Assembly (NCBI GenBank): GCA_947463165.1
Contig: CANHSW010000135.1
Coordinates: 1 to 6,259 of the forward strand
Direction: 5' to 3'
Origin: Cyanobacteriota bacterium
GTDB lineage: Bacteria > Cyanobacteriota > Cyanobacteriia > PCC-6307 > Cyanobiaceae
Length of the DNA stretch: 6,259 bases
A program made the translations under genes and the position numbers. Each line of letters begins with the position of its first letter. The first letter of the stretch is position 1. The notes beneath the pieces were generated by a model. It searched no databases. It was given only the letters and a program-made list of their open reading frames with translations, and was not told the origin of the DNA. Shown here one piece after another: positions 5,967 through 6,259 of this stretch.

Positions 5967-6259
5967 CGCCAGTCTCAGTTGCGACCATGAATTGGACTCA
6001 TGATAAGCTTTAAACGAGACAGTAGAGATTCTTTTTAGGGGCGATTCTGGCTGCGGTGATAGAAGCGCTGCCCTCGAGGCCCAACAGGGCAACGAGCATA
6101 AAAATAGTTTAGATAACTTAAGATTGGCTTGGAAATCTGATATTAAGTGACGGTTTTCGCCCCAACTCGCATGATTTTGTGGGCACCTTAACGACTTGTC
6201 CCATTCTGCTCGGCAATGCAAGACTGGCAATCATTATGGAAGTTTCCTGGAAAGTCTAT

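Larger units (their letters stand above)
4505..6259. other. low-GC, gene-free stretch of about 1.75 kb (possible decayed island)
   Basis: GC falls to 18 of 60 in 4501-4560 and 26 of 60 in 4681-4740, against 44 of 60 in 3661-3720. No ORF here shows a recognisable domain. The longest, on the minus strand (5898-6230), begins with TTG, lacks any Met start and has no ribosome binding site. Several shorter peptides look protein-like but are broken by stops on both strands. No tRNA, rRNA, CRISPR array, transposase or integrase was seen. The stretch does hold repeated short motifs and small inverted and direct repeats. It may be decayed coding DNA, acquired DNA or an unrecognised non-coding RNA region. 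Confidence 0.65.

Noticed and set aside
5898..6230. Minus-strand ORF of 110 codons, the longest in the low-GC stretch
   Set aside because: It begins at TTG with no internal Met or ribosome binding site and its composition looks random; a 38-codon ATG frame (6118-6234) overlaps it. Neither has a recognisable domain.
4165..6259. tRNA, CRISPR array, retron or transposon hidden in the gene-free region
   Set aside because: No T-loop consensus, no regularly spaced repeats, no reverse transcriptase or transposase motif on either strand by eye.

Overview
The window looks like chromosomal DNA from a high-GC unicellular picocyanobacterium of the Synechococcus/Cyanobium type. Three things suggest this: the HemB sequence has the Mg-type aspartate site seen in cyanobacteria and plastids; a zinc-finger-less DnaJ lies next to hemB, a glyoxalase-fold gene and mutS2; and a thioredoxin-like domain resembles the one fused to cyanobacterial VKOR. 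The genus is an inference and was not tested by any search.

Positions 1-3361 hold a compact minus-strand cluster, read right to left: a class-B J-protein (dnaJ-type, 2321-3361), porphobilinogen synthase (hemB, 1282-2283), a small VOC/glyoxalase-fold protein (728-1210) and the start of mutS2 (3-731, running off the left edge). Gaps are 37 and 71 nt, and the last two genes overlap by 4 nt (GTGA), so co-transcription and translational coupling are likely. The genes do not form one pathway. They cover protein folding, tetrapyrrole synthesis, a possible detoxification or metabolite-binding function, and ribosome/DNA maintenance.

A 119-nt divergent region (3362-3480) separates dnaJ from a plus-strand gene (3481-4164). 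That gene encodes an exported or membrane-anchored thioredoxin-like protein with a CPAC active site. Its N-terminus is uncertain.

Positions 4165-6259, one third of the window, hold no gene I can recognise. The first part (to about 4504) keeps moderate to high GC and contains a 28-codon ORF with a good Shine-Dalgarno sequence. At about 4505 the composition drops sharply (73% GC in row 3661-3720, 30% in row 4501-4560, 43% in row 4681-4740). The low-GC part has only short ORFs, a few peptide stretches that might be remnants of genes, and several over-represented short motifs (GGGGCGA, GAGAC) and small inverted or direct repeats. The most likely reading is a decayed or horizontally acquired intergenic island at the edge of a conserved cluster. 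I see no clear evidence for a complete new system in this window.
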